Assembly (NCBI RefSeq): GCF_030064065.1
Contig: NZ_CP125946.1
Span: 1 to 64,000 of the forward strand
Source: Rothia sp. SD9660Na
Lineage (GTDB): Bacteria; Actinomycetota; Actinomycetes; Actinomycetales; Micrococcaceae
Direction: 5' to 3'
DNA: 64,000 nucleotides
This document shows positions 1 to 12,993 of the stretch, piece by piece; the stretch's first letter is position 1, and each line of letters begins with the position of its first letter. The position numbers and the translations under genes are program-made. The notes below the pieces were generated by a model. It was given only the letters and a program-made list of their open reading frames with translations, made no database searches and was not told the origin of the DNA.

Positions 1-61
1 TGGGACCCGCGGCTAAGCTGTGGGTAAGTTTTTTGCGTGACCTGAGATTATAGGAGAGCCA

Positions 62-1645
62 GTGGGCGATTATATGGACCCGGAGCTTCAGAAGAAGTGG
101 ATGCACCTGGTGACTTTGCTGCGGGCAGATACCTCGGTGGCTCAGCGTCATCGTGCGCATATTGGCCTGGCTCAGCCGCACGCTTTTATGGGTAATGTGC
201 TGTTGATTGCGGTGCCGAGCGAGTTTACCCGCGATATTTTTCAGCACGAGCTGAAGAAGACCCTGCAGGAGGCTATTACCGCGACCTTTGGCCAGGGGGT
301 GACTGAGGCTTTCATTATTGATACCAGCCTCGAGAATTCTCCCGAGAAGGTGGCGCTGCCCGCAGCGGAGCGTCCTGCTGCTCCGTCTTTCCCTGCGCCC
401 ACTGAGCGGGAGCAGGCTTCCCGTGCCGGTTTCGACGAAGCTGCCCACCGGCCTCCGGACGTCACTCCCGCTTTTGGGCAGGCACCGGCAGCTCCCGAGT
501 TTGCCCAGGTCAACCACGAGATAGAGCCCCTTGAAGAGCCTGTTGAGGCAGGCGAGCTGATCGAGGCCCCCTCGGAGCCGGGGGATGTAAAGACCTGGGA
601 CTCCACCGCGCGTCTGAACCCCAAGTACACCTTCGATAGCTTTGTGATTGGCCAGTCCAACCGTTTTGCCCACGCGGCTGCCTTCGCGGTGTCCGAAACC
701 CCGGCGTCTGCCTACAACCCCCTCTTTATCTACGGCGGCTCGGGTCTGGGTAAGACCCACCTGCTGCACGCTATTGGCCACTATGCTAAGAGCCTCTACC
801 CCGGTTTGCGGGTGCGCTACGTGAATTCTGAGGAGTTCACCAACGATTTCATCAACTCCATTCGCGACAACAACGGTATTACCTTTAAGCAGATTTACCG
901 CAATGTCGACATGCTCCTGATCGACGATATTCAGTTCCTGGCTGGGAAAGATAGCACCCAGGAAGAGTTCTTCCATACCTTCAACGCCCTGCACAACCAC
1001 CAAAAGCAGGTGGTCATTACCTCTGACCTGCCGCCCAAGCAGCTGACCGGTTTTGCCGAGCGTATGCGCTCGCGTTTTGAGTGGGGTTTGATTACCGATG
1101 TTCAGCCGCCGGAGCTCGAAACCCGTATCGCGATTCTGAGTAAGAAGGCCCAGAACGAGGGTCTTGATGTGCCCGATGACGTGATGGAATATATTGCCTC
1201 GCACATCTCCACCAACATTCGTGAGCTGGAGGGCGCGTTGATTCGTGTGACCGCTTTTGCCTCCTTGCAGGGGCAGCCGGTGGATATGCAGCTGGCGGAG
1301 CAGGTGCTCAAGGACCTGTTGCTGGACGACGGTGCCCAGGAAATCACGGCATCGCAGGTGCTACAGGCAACGGCGGAATACTTTGACGTGACGATTGATG
1401 ATCTGCGGTCGAAGTCCCGTAGCCGTACTCTGGTGAACGCGCGTCAGATTGCCATGTATCTCTTGCGAGAGCTCACCGATATGTCGCTGCCCCGTATTGG
1501 GCAGGAGCTGGGCGACCGTGACCATACCACCGTGATGTACGCAGATCGCAAGATTCGTAATCTCATGGCGGAGCGTCGCCCTATCTTTAACCAGGTCACA
1601 GAGCTTACTAACCGTATTAAGCAGGGGTCTCGCGACGCATCCTAA
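62..1645 (+). CDS. dnaA: Chromosomal replication initiator protein DnaA
   Basis: DnaA binds 9-bp DnaA boxes at oriC and opens the duplex. The 527-residue protein shows all four domains: an N-terminal helicase-interaction domain (about 1-90), a Pro/Ala/Glu-rich linker (about 95-185), the AAA+ ATPase with Walker [11 protein letters not shown] near residue 225 and Walker [10 protein letters not shown] near 287, and a C-terminal DNA-binding domain with the signature [10 protein letters not shown] near 490. The GTG start at 62 follows AGGAG at 52-56 with suitable spacing; an in-frame ATG at 74 is the alternative. A DnaA-box-like TGTGGGTAA at 19-27 lies just upstream, consistent with autoregulation. 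The gene is followed by oriC and dnaN in the canonical order. Confidence 0.98.
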   Translation: MGDYMDPELQKKWMHLVTLLRADTSVAQRHRAHIGLAQPHAFMGNVLLIAVPSEFTRDIFQHELKKTLQEAITATFGQGVTEAFIIDTSLENSPEKVALPAAERPAAPSFPAPTEREQASRAGFDEAAHRPPDVTPAFGQAPAAPEFAQVNHEIEPLEEPVEAGELIEAPSEPGDVKTWDSTARLNPKYTFDSFVIGQSNRFAHAAAFAVSETPASAYNPLFIYGGSGLGKTHLLHAIGHYAKSLYPGLRVRYVNSEEFTNDFINSIRDNNGITFKQIYRNVDMLLIDDIQFLAGKDSTQEEFFHTFNALHNHQKQVVITSDLPPKQLTGFAERMRSRFEWGLITDVQPPELETRIAILSKKAQNEGLDVPDDVMEYIASHISTNIRELEGALIRVTAFASLQGQPVDMQLAEQVLKDLLLDDGAQEITASQVLQATAEYFDVTIDDLRSKSRSRTLVNARQIAMYLLRELTDMSLPRIGQELGDRDHTTVMYADRKIRNLMAERRPIFNQVTELTNRIKQGSRDAS

Positions 1646-2077
1646 CCCTAAAAGGACTAGTCACAGGGGTGTGGATAACTTTGAGACTTATGGGGTTTTA
1701 CTGTGGATGTTAAGTGCATGAATATGCAAAGCCTGTGCAGTTCGATGATTGCATAAATATCCATTCACTATTCACTCACAGTGGAGACGGGTTTTCTACA
1801 CAGGCGCCCCACAAGCGCTTAGTTGAGATTCCGGGCTCAGACGGGGTTTTCCACAGTTTTCACAAGGGTTATTAACACTACGATTCTTAAAGAAAAAACG
1901 TCAAATAACAAAAAATCTGTGCTTGTGCTGCCGGGCTGGGCTGGGCTCTTGTAATTACAGATTTTCGTGAGGGTTCTTTGGTTCAGGGTCACGGCTTGTA
2001 ATTACAGAAAAACAGCCTTAGTGCCAAGGTAGTCCGGTAGACTGGACACCTGAACTATGCCCGTTTAAGGGCTTCTC
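1646..2077. other. oriC: Chromosomal origin of replication, oriC
   Basis: This is the gene-free interval between dnaA and dnaN, the usual origin position in Actinomycetota. It contains a perfect DnaA box (TGTGGATAA, 1670-1678), relaxed boxes TGTGGATGT (1702-1710), TTTTCTACA (1792-1800) and TTTTCCACA (1847-1855), and the word GTTATTAAC at 1868-1876. An A-rich stretch at about 1885-1918 is a candidate duplex-unwinding element. Two copies of the 10-bp palindrome TGTAATTACA (1950-1959 and 1998-2007) sit on the dnaN side. The assignment rests on position plus boxes; unwinding and initiation are inferred. Confidence 0.9.
1950..2007. repeat. Paired TGTAATTACA palindromes upstream of dnaN
   Basis: Two exact copies of the perfect palindrome TGTAATTACA occur at 1950-1959 and 1998-2007, 48 bp apart, each preceded by T and followed by G. 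Two further exact copies are at 20539-20548 and 33606-33615. They may be protein-binding sites at the origin or dnaN promoter; the binding protein is unknown. Confidence 0.55.
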
Positions 2078-2104
2078 ATGTTTAAAGCTTTGGAAGGTGC
2101 TCCA

Positions 2105-3232
2105 GTGAAATTTACTGTCGAACGCGATACTTTGGCCGAGGCCGTCAGCTGGACTGCCCGTTCCCTCTCCCCTCGTCCGCCTGTGCCGGTACTCTCTGGT
2201 TTGCTCATCAAGGCAGCAGCTGGTGAAGTATCTATTGCCAGCTTCGACTACGAAACCTCAGCCAAGCTCAATATCGCAGCCGATATCGCTGAAGAGGGCG
2301 AAGCCCTGGTATCTGGCCGTCTGCTTGCCGACATCTGCCGTTCGCTGCCTAAGTCTGACGTGCTCTTTGAGCTGCGTGAGGGCAAGGTTCACCTCTCCTG
2401 CGGTTCTTCTAACTTCAACCTCTCGTCCATGCCTGTAGCTGACTACCCCGAACTGCCTGCCCTCCCCGCAGTATCAGGTACCGTTGAGGGCTCTGAGTTC
2501 GCCAAGGCTGTTACCCAGGTGTCGGTGGCAGCGTCCAAGGACGACACCCTGCCGATTCTGACCGGTGTACGCATGGAAATCGAGGGTGACCAGATCACCC
2601 TGCTCGCAACCGATCGCTACCGTCTGGCCATGCGCGAGCTGACCTGGAACCCCGCAGATGCTTCTATCTCAACCGCTGCGTTGGTCAAGGCCAAGACCCT
2701 TTCTGAGGTCGCCAAGACCCTGGGTGGTGCAGGAGAACTCTCTATCGCCCTCTCAGATACCCACGAGCTCATCGGCTTTGAATCTGACTCCCGCCGCACC
2801 ACCAGCCTGCTGGTCGACGGCGAGTACCCCAAGATTCGTTCCCTCTTCCCCGAAGTCACCCCCGTACACGCAATCGTCCGTACCTCAGACCTGATGGAAG
2901 CCGTCCGCCGTGTCTCCCTGGTCGCTGAGCGCAATACCCCCGTCCGCCTGGCCTTCAGCCAGGGGCAGGTCACCCTGGACGCCGGCACCGGTGAGGACGC
3001 CCAGGCAACCGAGGTGCTGCAGGCCCACCTGCACGGCGAGGACATCACCGTAGCCTTCAACCCCAGCTACCTCTCTGAGGGTCTGCACACCTTCGCAGCT
3101 AACAAGTTCGTGCGTTTCTCCTTCACCGACCCCCGCAAACCCGTTGTGCTCTCTGAGCAGGACGACTGGCAAGCTGAGGACGAGAAGAACTACCGCTACC
3201 TGCTCATGCCTATCCGCCTGCAGAACCAGTAA
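2105..3232 (+). CDS. dnaN: DNA polymerase III sliding clamp (beta subunit)
   Basis: This is the ring-shaped processivity clamp that tethers DNA polymerase III to DNA. The 375-residue product has the usual three-fold repeated clamp architecture and begins KFTVERDTLAEAV, matching the family N-terminus; it ends in YRYLLMPIRLQNQ, the conserved C-terminal clamp motif. I place the start at GTG 2105 because GGAAGG at 2092-2097 precedes it by 7 nt and the family normally begins here. An in-frame ATG at 2078 would add nine unconserved residues. It lies between oriC and recF in the conserved replication block. Confidence 0.96.
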   Translation: MKFTVERDTLAEAVSWTARSLSPRPPVPVLSGLLIKAAAGEVSIASFDYETSAKLNIAADIAEEGEALVSGRLLADICRSLPKSDVLFELREGKVHLSCGSSNFNLSSMPVADYPELPALPAVSGTVEGSEFAKAVTQVSVAASKDDTLPILTGVRMEIEGDQITLLATDRYRLAMRELTWNPADASISTAALVKAKTLSEVAKTLGGAGELSIALSDTHELIGFESDSRRTTSLLVDGEYPKIRSLFPEVTPVHAIVRTSDLMEAVRRVSLVAERNTPVRLAFSQGQVTLDAGTGEDAQATEVLQAHLHGEDITVAFNPSYLSEGLHTFAANKFVRFSFTDPRKPVVLSEQDDWQAEDEKNYRYLLMPIRLQNQ

Positions 3233-3268
3233 AACCGCAGGTCAAACCGCTATCTCAAGGAGGGCGCG

Positions 3269-4462
3269 CTGTACATCGACCACCTTTCGTTGATGGACTA
3301 CCGCACCTACCAGCTCCTGACTCTCCCCCTCAGCCCCGGCGCCACCGTCTTTCTCGGGCCAAACGGGGTGGGCAAAACCAACATCGTTGAAGCCATTGAC
3401 TACACCGCGCAGCTGGCTTCTCACCGGGTTAGTCAGGACGGCCCGCTGGTACGTGTGGGCGCTGACCGCGCCTACATCCGCACCCGCACAGTCCGTGGCA
3501 ACCAGCAGACTGTCCTTGAGTTTGAACTAGCCCCCGGTAAAAGCAACCGGGTGCGTATCAACCGGGCGGCGCCCGTCCGCGCCCGTGAAGCCCTGGGCGT
3601 CACCCGCACCGTGCTCTTCTCACCTGAGGATTTGCAGCTGGTGAAGGGGGACCCCGCCGGGCGGCGGCGTTTTCTTGATGATTTAGCGGTATCTCTGCGC
3701 CCCTCTGTTGCCGGCTACCGGGCGGACTATGAGCGGGTTTTGCGCCAGCGCAACTCCCTGCTCAAGTCCATGCGCTCGCGGGGCAGCACCGGGGCTGAGG
3801 ATACCTACACCCTGGAGGTCTGGAACAAGCAGCTGGCGGACGCCGGTGCCCACCTCTTGCAGGCCCGGCTGCGCACCCTTGCCCTACTTCTGCCGCAACT
3901 GCAGAGGGCCTATACCGAGCTCACGGACGGCTCCAAGAGCGTGAGTCTAGTGTACGACTCCACTGTTTTCCCGCCAATTTCAGCTAATCTTCTGCCGACC
4001 GCTGCCCTGATGGGGGTAGATGATTTGCGGGAGGCTATGCTGCGCGGGTTTGCCGATAAGCAGCGGGAGGAGCTGGAGCGCGGTGTGACCCTGGTGGGAC
4101 CCCACCGCGATGATCTTGCCCTGGAACTCGGTGGCATTCCGGTCAAGGGTTTTGCATCCCACGGGGAAAGCTGGTCGTATGCCCTGGCTCTGAAGCTGGC
4201 CTCCTGGTATGTACACCTGGCAGATAACGATGCCCCCGGCGCCTCCCCCATCTTGATTCTTGATGACGTCTTTGCTGAGCTCGATACCGCCCGCCGCCAT
4301 AAGCTGGGTGCTATTGTTGCCGGTGCTGAACAGGTGCTGGTGACCTGCGCTGTAGCCAGCGATATTCCTGAGGAACTGGGCCACATCACCTTGGTGCGGG
4401 TGGAACCCGGACGAGCCTGGGTAGAACCTTCACCGCTAGGCAATATTCCAGAAAAGGAATAG
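3269..4462 (+). CDS. recF: DNA replication and repair protein RecF, probable CTG start
   Basis: RecF is an SMC-like ATPase that helps load RecA at gaps and supports recombinational repair. Walker A GPNGVGKTN, signature LVGPHRDDL and Walker B LILDDVFAELD are all present. Family members normally begin with a short strand of the type MYIxxLSLxDFR; here the matching codons read xYIDHLSLMDYR, and the only codon available at the start is CTG at 3269. A strong AAGGAGG at 3257-3263 lies 5 nt upstream of that CTG, whereas the next candidates (TTG 3290, ATG 3293) lack a site and would cut off the first beta strand. The product would be 397 residues. Confidence 0.9.
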   Translation: MYIDHLSLMDYRTYQLLTLPLSPGATVFLGPNGVGKTNIVEAIDYTAQLASHRVSQDGPLVRVGADRAYIRTRTVRGNQQTVLEFELAPGKSNRVRINRAAPVRAREALGVTRTVLFSPEDLQLVKGDPAGRRRFLDDLAVSLRPSVAGYRADYERVLRQRNSLLKSMRSRGSTGAEDTYTLEVWNKQLADAGAHLLQARLRTLALLLPQLQRAYTELTDGSKSVSLVYDSTVFPPISANLLPTAALMGVDDLREAMLRGFADKQREELERGVTLVGPHRDDLALELGGIPVKGFASHGESWSYALALKLASWYVHLADNDAPGASPILILDDVFAELDTARRHKLGAIVAGAEQVLVTCAVASDIPEELGHITLVRVEPGRAWVEPSPLGNIPEKE

Positions 4463-4468
4463 ATTGCT

Positions 4469-5074
4469 ATGTGGGACGATATATCTCAAACGGAATACGG
4501 TGCGGAGGCTGTAGATGCCCCCCATGCCCTGCTCAGCCGCATCCGAGCTGCCAAAGAAGCCCGCGGCGAACACCGGGTGCAGGGCGCAGCCGGGCGAAAA
4601 ATCATCAAAGACTTTGGGCGGGTGATGAATGCTGAACCCGGCACTAAAGTCCGCCGCTATACCTCAACAGAAGCAAGCGGCCAGCTGGGTGGCTACACCG
4701 GAGCTGGTCCCAGCGCCCGCGACCCGCAGAGCCTCGGTGGCCTGCTCGACCGCGTCATTATGGAACGGGGCTGGACTACCCCCCTGGCGGTTTCATCGGT
4801 CATGGCCCGCTGGGATAAACTGGTCGGCCCCCAAATTGCCTCGAAAGCCACCCCTGAGAGCTTTGAGGACGGGGTGATGACCGTCCGCTGCGAGTCCACC
4901 GCCTGGGCTGTGCAGATTCGCCAGATGAAGTACGACATTATGCGCCGCTTCAACGGGGAGCTGGGTGACGATGTCGTCAAGGACGTACGCGCCTTTGGGC
5001 CAGCAGCCCCCTCGTGGAAAAAAGGACGGCGGGTTGCCCCCGGCGGGCGCGGCCCCCGCGACACCTACGGGTAG
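4469..5074 (+). CDS. dciA: DUF721 protein, DciA-type helicase-operation factor
   Basis: This 201-residue protein belongs to the DUF721 family, whose mycobacterial member (Rv0004, at the same locus) is the replicative-helicase operation protein DciA. The conserved domain lies in the C-terminal half, including WDKLVGPQIASKATPESFEDG and the downstream AVQIRQMK. The N-terminal half is Ala/Gly-rich and probably disordered. The start at ATG 4469 is 6 nt after recF, with AAGGA 10 nt upstream, indicating co-transcription. Its location between recF and gyrB is the standard actinobacterial arrangement and supports a role in loading DnaB. Confidence 0.85.
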   Translation: MWDDISQTEYGAEAVDAPHALLSRIRAAKEARGEHRVQGAAGRKIIKDFGRVMNAEPGTKVRRYTSTEASGQLGGYTGAGPSARDPQSLGGLLDRVIMERGWTTPLAVSSVMARWDKLVGPQIASKATPESFEDGVMTVRCESTAWAVQIRQMKYDIMRRFNGELGDDVVKDVRAFGPAAPSWKKGRRVAPGGRGPRDTYG

Positions 5075-7401
<2,327 letters not shown>

Positions 7402-7475
7402 GGCTTTTTAGCGTGAGTTAAGCGATATATAGCCAATATGGAATATAAAAATCAAGGACGAAAAACGAGGAACTT

Positions 7476-10116
<2,641 letters not shown>

Positions 10117-10127
<11 letters not shown>

Positions 10128-10623
10128 AAGCACCGGAACCGCACCGCGGCCAGCGCCGCGAGTCGGCACCCCGCGCGCTGCCCAAGGTAAGGCAGGCCCC
10201 CAGCGTGCAGCGTCCGCAGGTACCCAGCGCAAACCGCTGGTGCGCCCCGCGCCCCGCTCCAAAATTCGTCGTGCCCGCCTGGTTGTTGCCAAGGTAGATA
10301 CTTTCTCCGTCGCCAAGCTCGTCTTCCTGCTCTCAGTAGCTATCGGTATCGCAACTGTGGTTGCAGCTGTCATTCTTTGGCTGGTCATGCAGGCCACCGG
10401 CGCCTTCCAGAGCCTCAACGACCTGCTGACCCTGCTGGGTACCACAGGCGATGCCGTAGACATCTCTCAGTACCTCTCACTGGGGCAGGTAGCTCTCTAC
10501 AGCACCATCATCTCCGTAGTGAACGTCGTGCTCTTCACCCTGCTCGGCACTCTTGCAGCCATGCTCTACAACGTGGCAGCCAAGCTGGTCGGCGGCGTGG
10601 GCGTGACCCTCACCGACGAATAA
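10117..10623 (+). CDS. DUF3566 membrane protein
   Basis: This 168-residue protein follows gyrA, as its homologue Rv0007 does in mycobacteria. The first 50 residues are Pro/Ala/Arg-rich and basic; the DUF3566 core follows, with one membrane span around [20 protein letters not shown] and a second around [18 protein letters not shown]. The start at GTG 10117 has GGAGGTAA immediately upstream and overlaps the end of gyrA by 11 bp. Function is not established; the conserved location suggests a link to envelope or chromosome maintenance. A strong terminator follows. Confidence 0.85.
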
Positions 10624-10647
10624 ACACCGAGTAAAACTCTCATCTAG

Positions 10648-10688
10648 CCCCGTGGCACCCTAGTTTTCAGGGAGCCACGGGGTTTTTT
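10648..10688 (+). terminator. Terminator of the gyrase operon
   Basis: A perfect 9-bp stem (CCCCGTGGC at 10648-10656, GCCACGGGG at 10674-10682) is followed by a run of six T. It closes the gyrB-gyrA-DUF3566 unit. Confidence 0.85.
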
Positions 10689-10731
10689 GAACCCCTGCGA
10701 GGCACTGTGTCTCAGAACACTCTCTTTCGAT

Positions 10732-10760
10732 TTGGCAAGGTGTCAAAATCTGTGTAAAGT
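10732..10760 (+). promoter_or_regulatory. Promoter of tRNA-Ile
   Basis: A -35 element TTGGCA (10732-10737) and a -10 element TAAAGT (10755-10760) are separated by exactly 17 bp and lie 25 bp upstream of the tRNA-Ile gene. Confidence 0.6.
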
Positions 10761-10785
10761 TATATCTCGTTCTGATGAACACCAA

Positions 10786-10859
10786 GGGCGTATAGCTCAG
10801 ACGGTTAGAGCGCTACACTGATAATGTAGAGGTCCCAGGTTCAATTCCTGGTACGCCCA
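10786..10859 (+). tRNA. ileT: tRNA-Ile (GAT)
   Basis: A 74-nt cloverleaf. The acceptor stem is GGGCGTA/TACGCCC with discriminator A; the anticodon stem CTACA/TGTAG encloses the loop CTGATAA with anticodon GAT at 10820-10822, and the T arm contains GGTTCAATTCC. CCA is not encoded. It lies downstream of gyrA, as in mycobacteria. Confidence 0.97.
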
Positions 10860-10882
10860 CTCACCTTGGTCGAAAGGTTGAC

Positions 10883-11002
10883 ATGAAGAAATTTATGGCA
10901 ATCACGCTCGCTGCATTAGCAACAGCGATAGCGGCAAAGAAAGCCAAGGATTCTCAGGAGAATAAAAAAACTTGGGAAGAAGCTACAGATAAAATTTCAT
11001 AG
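10883..11002 (+). CDS. DLW-39 family small protein
   Basis: A 39-codon reading frame lies between tRNA-Ile and tRNA-Ala. It starts with a basic MKK, has an Ala-rich hydrophobic segment (about residues 5-18), then a charged stretch and ends with TWEEATDKIS. Exact length 39, the tryptophan near position 31 and the following EATD match the actinobacterial DLW-39 family, which is typically found at this tRNA-Ile/tRNA-Ala location. A GAAAGG ribosome-binding site sits about 5 nt upstream of ATG 10883. Function is unknown; a single-span membrane peptide is likely. Confidence 0.8.
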   Translation: MKKFMAITLAALATAIAAKKAKDSQENKKTWEEATDKIS

Positions 11003-11014
11003 GTAGCACCCGAT

Positions 11015-11087
11015 GGGGGCGTGGCGCAATTGGTAGCGCACCTGCTTTGCAAGCAGGGGGTTAGGGGTTCGAGTCCCCTCGCCTCCA
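11015..11087 (+). tRNA. alaT: tRNA-Ala (TGC), copy 1
   Basis: A 73-nt cloverleaf with acceptor GGGGGCG/CGCCTCC (one G-T pair), anticodon stem CCTGC/GCAGG and loop TTTGCAA giving anticodon TGC at 11048-11050. It is identical to the copy at 13852-13924 and is followed after 3 nt by a 5S rRNA gene. Confidence 0.97.
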
Positions 11088-11090
11088 CTC

Positions 11091-11206
11091 TTCGGTGATT
11101 ATAGCAAGAGGGAAACACCCGGTCCCATCCCGAACCCGGAAGTTAAGGCTCTTAGCGCCGATGGTACTGCACTGGCGACGGTGTGGGAGAGTAGGTCATC
11201 GCCGAA
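11091..11206 (+). rRNA. rrf: 5S rRNA, copy 1 (without 16S/23S)
   Basis: The sequence has the conserved 5S elements: a terminal stem (TTCGGTGA paired with TCGCCGAA), CCCATCCCGAACCCGGAAG in loop B/C, AGCGCCGATGGTACT and GGGAGAGTAGGTC. Ends were set by terminal pairing and may be off by 1-3 nt. No 23S or 16S lies upstream; instead tRNA-Ala ends 3 nt before it. A frame of about 70 codons across it is not a gene. Confidence 0.93.
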
Positions 11207-11218
11207 TTAAATGTGATA

Positions 11219-11252
11219 AGGAACCCCAGTCGAAAGACTGGGGTTCTTTTTT
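11219..11252 (+). terminator. Terminator of 5S rRNA copy 1
   Basis: An 11-bp perfect stem (GAACCCCAGTC/GACTGGGGTTC) with GAAA loop at 11221-11246, followed by six T. Confidence 0.95.
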
Positions 11253-11380
11253 GCTGTCGTCGATAAAAGTTTTCCCTTTAGTTTGCTGGCCTGGAAATAA
11301 AGCTACCAATGACTAACAGCACAAGCGACTCTAGTCTGTTATGGCCTTGAAATAACCAGAAAAGCATAAGAATAGAAACC

Positions 11381-12574
11381 GTGACTACAGAACTCATCAT
11401 TCTGGTGATCGTAGTGCTCACCGCACTAGCCTTCGACTTCACCAACGGCTTCCATGACACCGCCAACGCTATGGCCTCTTCTATTGCCACCGGCGCCCTC
11501 AAGCCCAAGGCGGCTGTCGCCCTTTCCGCCGTCCTTAACCTCGTCGGTGCCTTCCTCTCCATCGAGGTAGCCAAAACTGTTGGCTCCGGTCTCATTGACC
11601 TTGAAACTGCCGGCGGAGGCCCCAGCCTCATGCTCATTGTCTTTACCGGCTTGGTGGGCGCCATCCTCTGGAACGTCTTCACCTGGCTGCTGGGTCTGCC
11701 CTCCAGCTCCTCTCATGCCCTCTTCGGCGGCCTGATCGGTGCAACCCTGGCGTCCCTGGGCACCAATGGCGTGCTCTGGAGCGGCGTGCTGATGAAGATC
11801 ATCGTCCCCGCCCTGATGGCCCCGCTGATTGCGGGCGTGGTTGCCGGTGTCGGTGCCGCCCTTATCTACGCGCTGACCAAGCCCGTCCCCGCCGAACAAA
11901 AGAAGAAGAACTTCCGCTTCGGCCAAATCTCAGCAGCTTCCCTCATGTCTCTGGCTCACGGTACCAACGACGCTCAGAAGACTATGGGTGTTATCTTCCT
12001 AGCCCTGGTGGCCGCCAACGAAATCAACCCCGAAGCGGATATTCCCTTCTGGGTGCGCCTAGTCTGCGCCCTGGCTATCGCCCTGGGCACCTACCTGGGT
12101 GGCTGGCGCATCATCAAGACCATGGGTAAGGGTATTGTCGATATTGAAGGCCCCCAGGGCTTTGCTGCTGACGGCTCCTCGGCAGCTATCATCCTGACCT
12201 CATCCCACTTTGGTATGGCCCTGTCTACCACTCACGTGGCAACCGGGTCCATCATCGGCTCCGGCGTTGGCCGTCGCGCCAAGGTGAGCTGGTCAACCGC
12301 CCGCCGTATGGTTATCGCCTGGATTATCACCTTGCCCGCCGCTGGCTCCGTCGGCGCACTGACCTGGTTCGTGGGTAACGGTATCAACTCTTTGACTGGC
12401 AGCGCCTGGATGGGCGAGGCAACCGTCTTCCTGATTCTGGTGGGCTTCTGCTTCTGGATGTGGGCTCACTCCCGCAAGAGCGCCGTCAGCCACATTGATA
12501 TGCACTCGGGTGAGGCTGTCACTACCCGCGAGGTGCACACCGAGTCGATTCCCACCGTGAAGGCTGGTTCCTAA
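11381..12574 (+). CDS. pit: PiT-family inorganic phosphate transporter
   Basis: This 397-residue membrane protein carries both PiT signature repeats: FTNGFHDTANAMASSIATGAL near the N-terminus and the related ALSTTHVATGSIIGSGVG in the second half, with SLAHGTNDAQKTMG between. It would import phosphate, probably as a metal-phosphate complex driven by protons. About ten membrane spans are evident. The GTG start at 11381 has no clear ribosome-binding site, so translation may be leaderless or start slightly downstream. The small membrane gene at 12575 begins on the next base. Confidence 0.93.
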   Translation: MTTELIILVIVVLTALAFDFTNGFHDTANAMASSIATGALKPKAAVALSAVLNLVGAFLSIEVAKTVGSGLIDLETAGGGPSLMLIVFTGLVGAILWNVFTWLLGLPSSSSHALFGGLIGATLASLGTNGVLWSGVLMKIIVPALMAPLIAGVVAGVGAALIYALTKPVPAEQKKKNFRFGQISAASLMSLAHGTNDAQKTMGVIFLALVAANEINPEADIPFWVRLVCALAIALGTYLGGWRIIKTMGKGIVDIEGPQGFAADGSSAAIILTSSHFGMALSTTHVATGSIIGSGVGRRAKVSWSTARRMVIAWIITLPAAGSVGALTWFVGNGINSLTGSAWMGEATVFLILVGFCFWMWAHSRKSAVSHIDMHSGEAVTTREVHTESIPTVKAGS

Positions 12575-12862
12575 ATGTTGATTGTTGATATCTTCCACAA
12601 GATTTACCCCGTCTTCCTGGCCGGTCTGGGCTTTGGTGCTGGTCTGCCGATTCTCTACGCCCTGGGTGTGCGCCTGATGAGTGGCACTGCTGTAGAAACC
12701 CCTGAGGGTACCGTTTACACCGACCCTGCCCCGGTAGCGCGCGTTGCCGCCTACGTGCTGTTTGCGGTGCTTACTCTGGCTGTTGTGAGCGGTATTCTCT
12801 GGATCGCCAAGGACTTCATCTACGCCTACACCGGCTTCAACTTCCTGGGAGCTGCAGGCTAA
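12575..12862 (+). CDS. Small membrane protein coupled to pit
   Basis: A 95-residue protein with two predicted membrane spans (about 10-35 and 62-85) joined by a short polar segment containing ETPEGTVYTDPAPVARV. Its ATG directly abuts the pit stop codon, so it is co-translated with the transporter and may be an accessory subunit. I do not recognise a named family; the juxtaposition with PiT is seen in other Micrococcaceae as far as I recall, but that is not checked. A terminator follows. Confidence 0.75.
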   Translation: MLIVDIFHKIYPVFLAGLGFGAGLPILYALGVRLMSGTAVETPEGTVYTDPAPVARVAAYVLFAVLTLAVVSGILWIAKDFIYAYTGFNFLGAAG

Positions 12863-12884
12863 AGGGTTCTGTGCATAGACGGCG

Positions 12885-12918
12885 GGGGCTGGTGGTTTCG
12901 CCTGAAACCACCGGCCCC
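12885..12918 (+). terminator. Terminator of the pit operon
   Basis: A 15-bp stem at 12885-12899 and 12904-12918 with loop GCCT, followed by a weak T tract. Confidence 0.7.
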
Positions 12919-12993
12919 TACTGGTTTTAAGGGCGGACGAACGGGGTTTTGGTTCCTTGTGCCCCCTCCTGCTGAGCCGGTAGGGTTCCTTAT

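Larger units (their letters stand above)
11015..11252 (+). repeat. tRNA-Ala-5S-terminator unit, copy 1
   Basis: This unit is identical to 13852-14049 over 198 bp (11015-11212), and the following terminator hairpin is nearly identical as well. The two copies are direct repeats 2837 bp apart and enclose the pit operon and an ATPase gene. Confidence 0.95.

Noticed and set aside
11095..11316. Reading frame of 73 codons, with a near-identical start in a second frame at 13932-14147
   Set aside because: Both lie across the 5S rRNA genes and their terminators; the shared protein sequence is only the shared rRNA.
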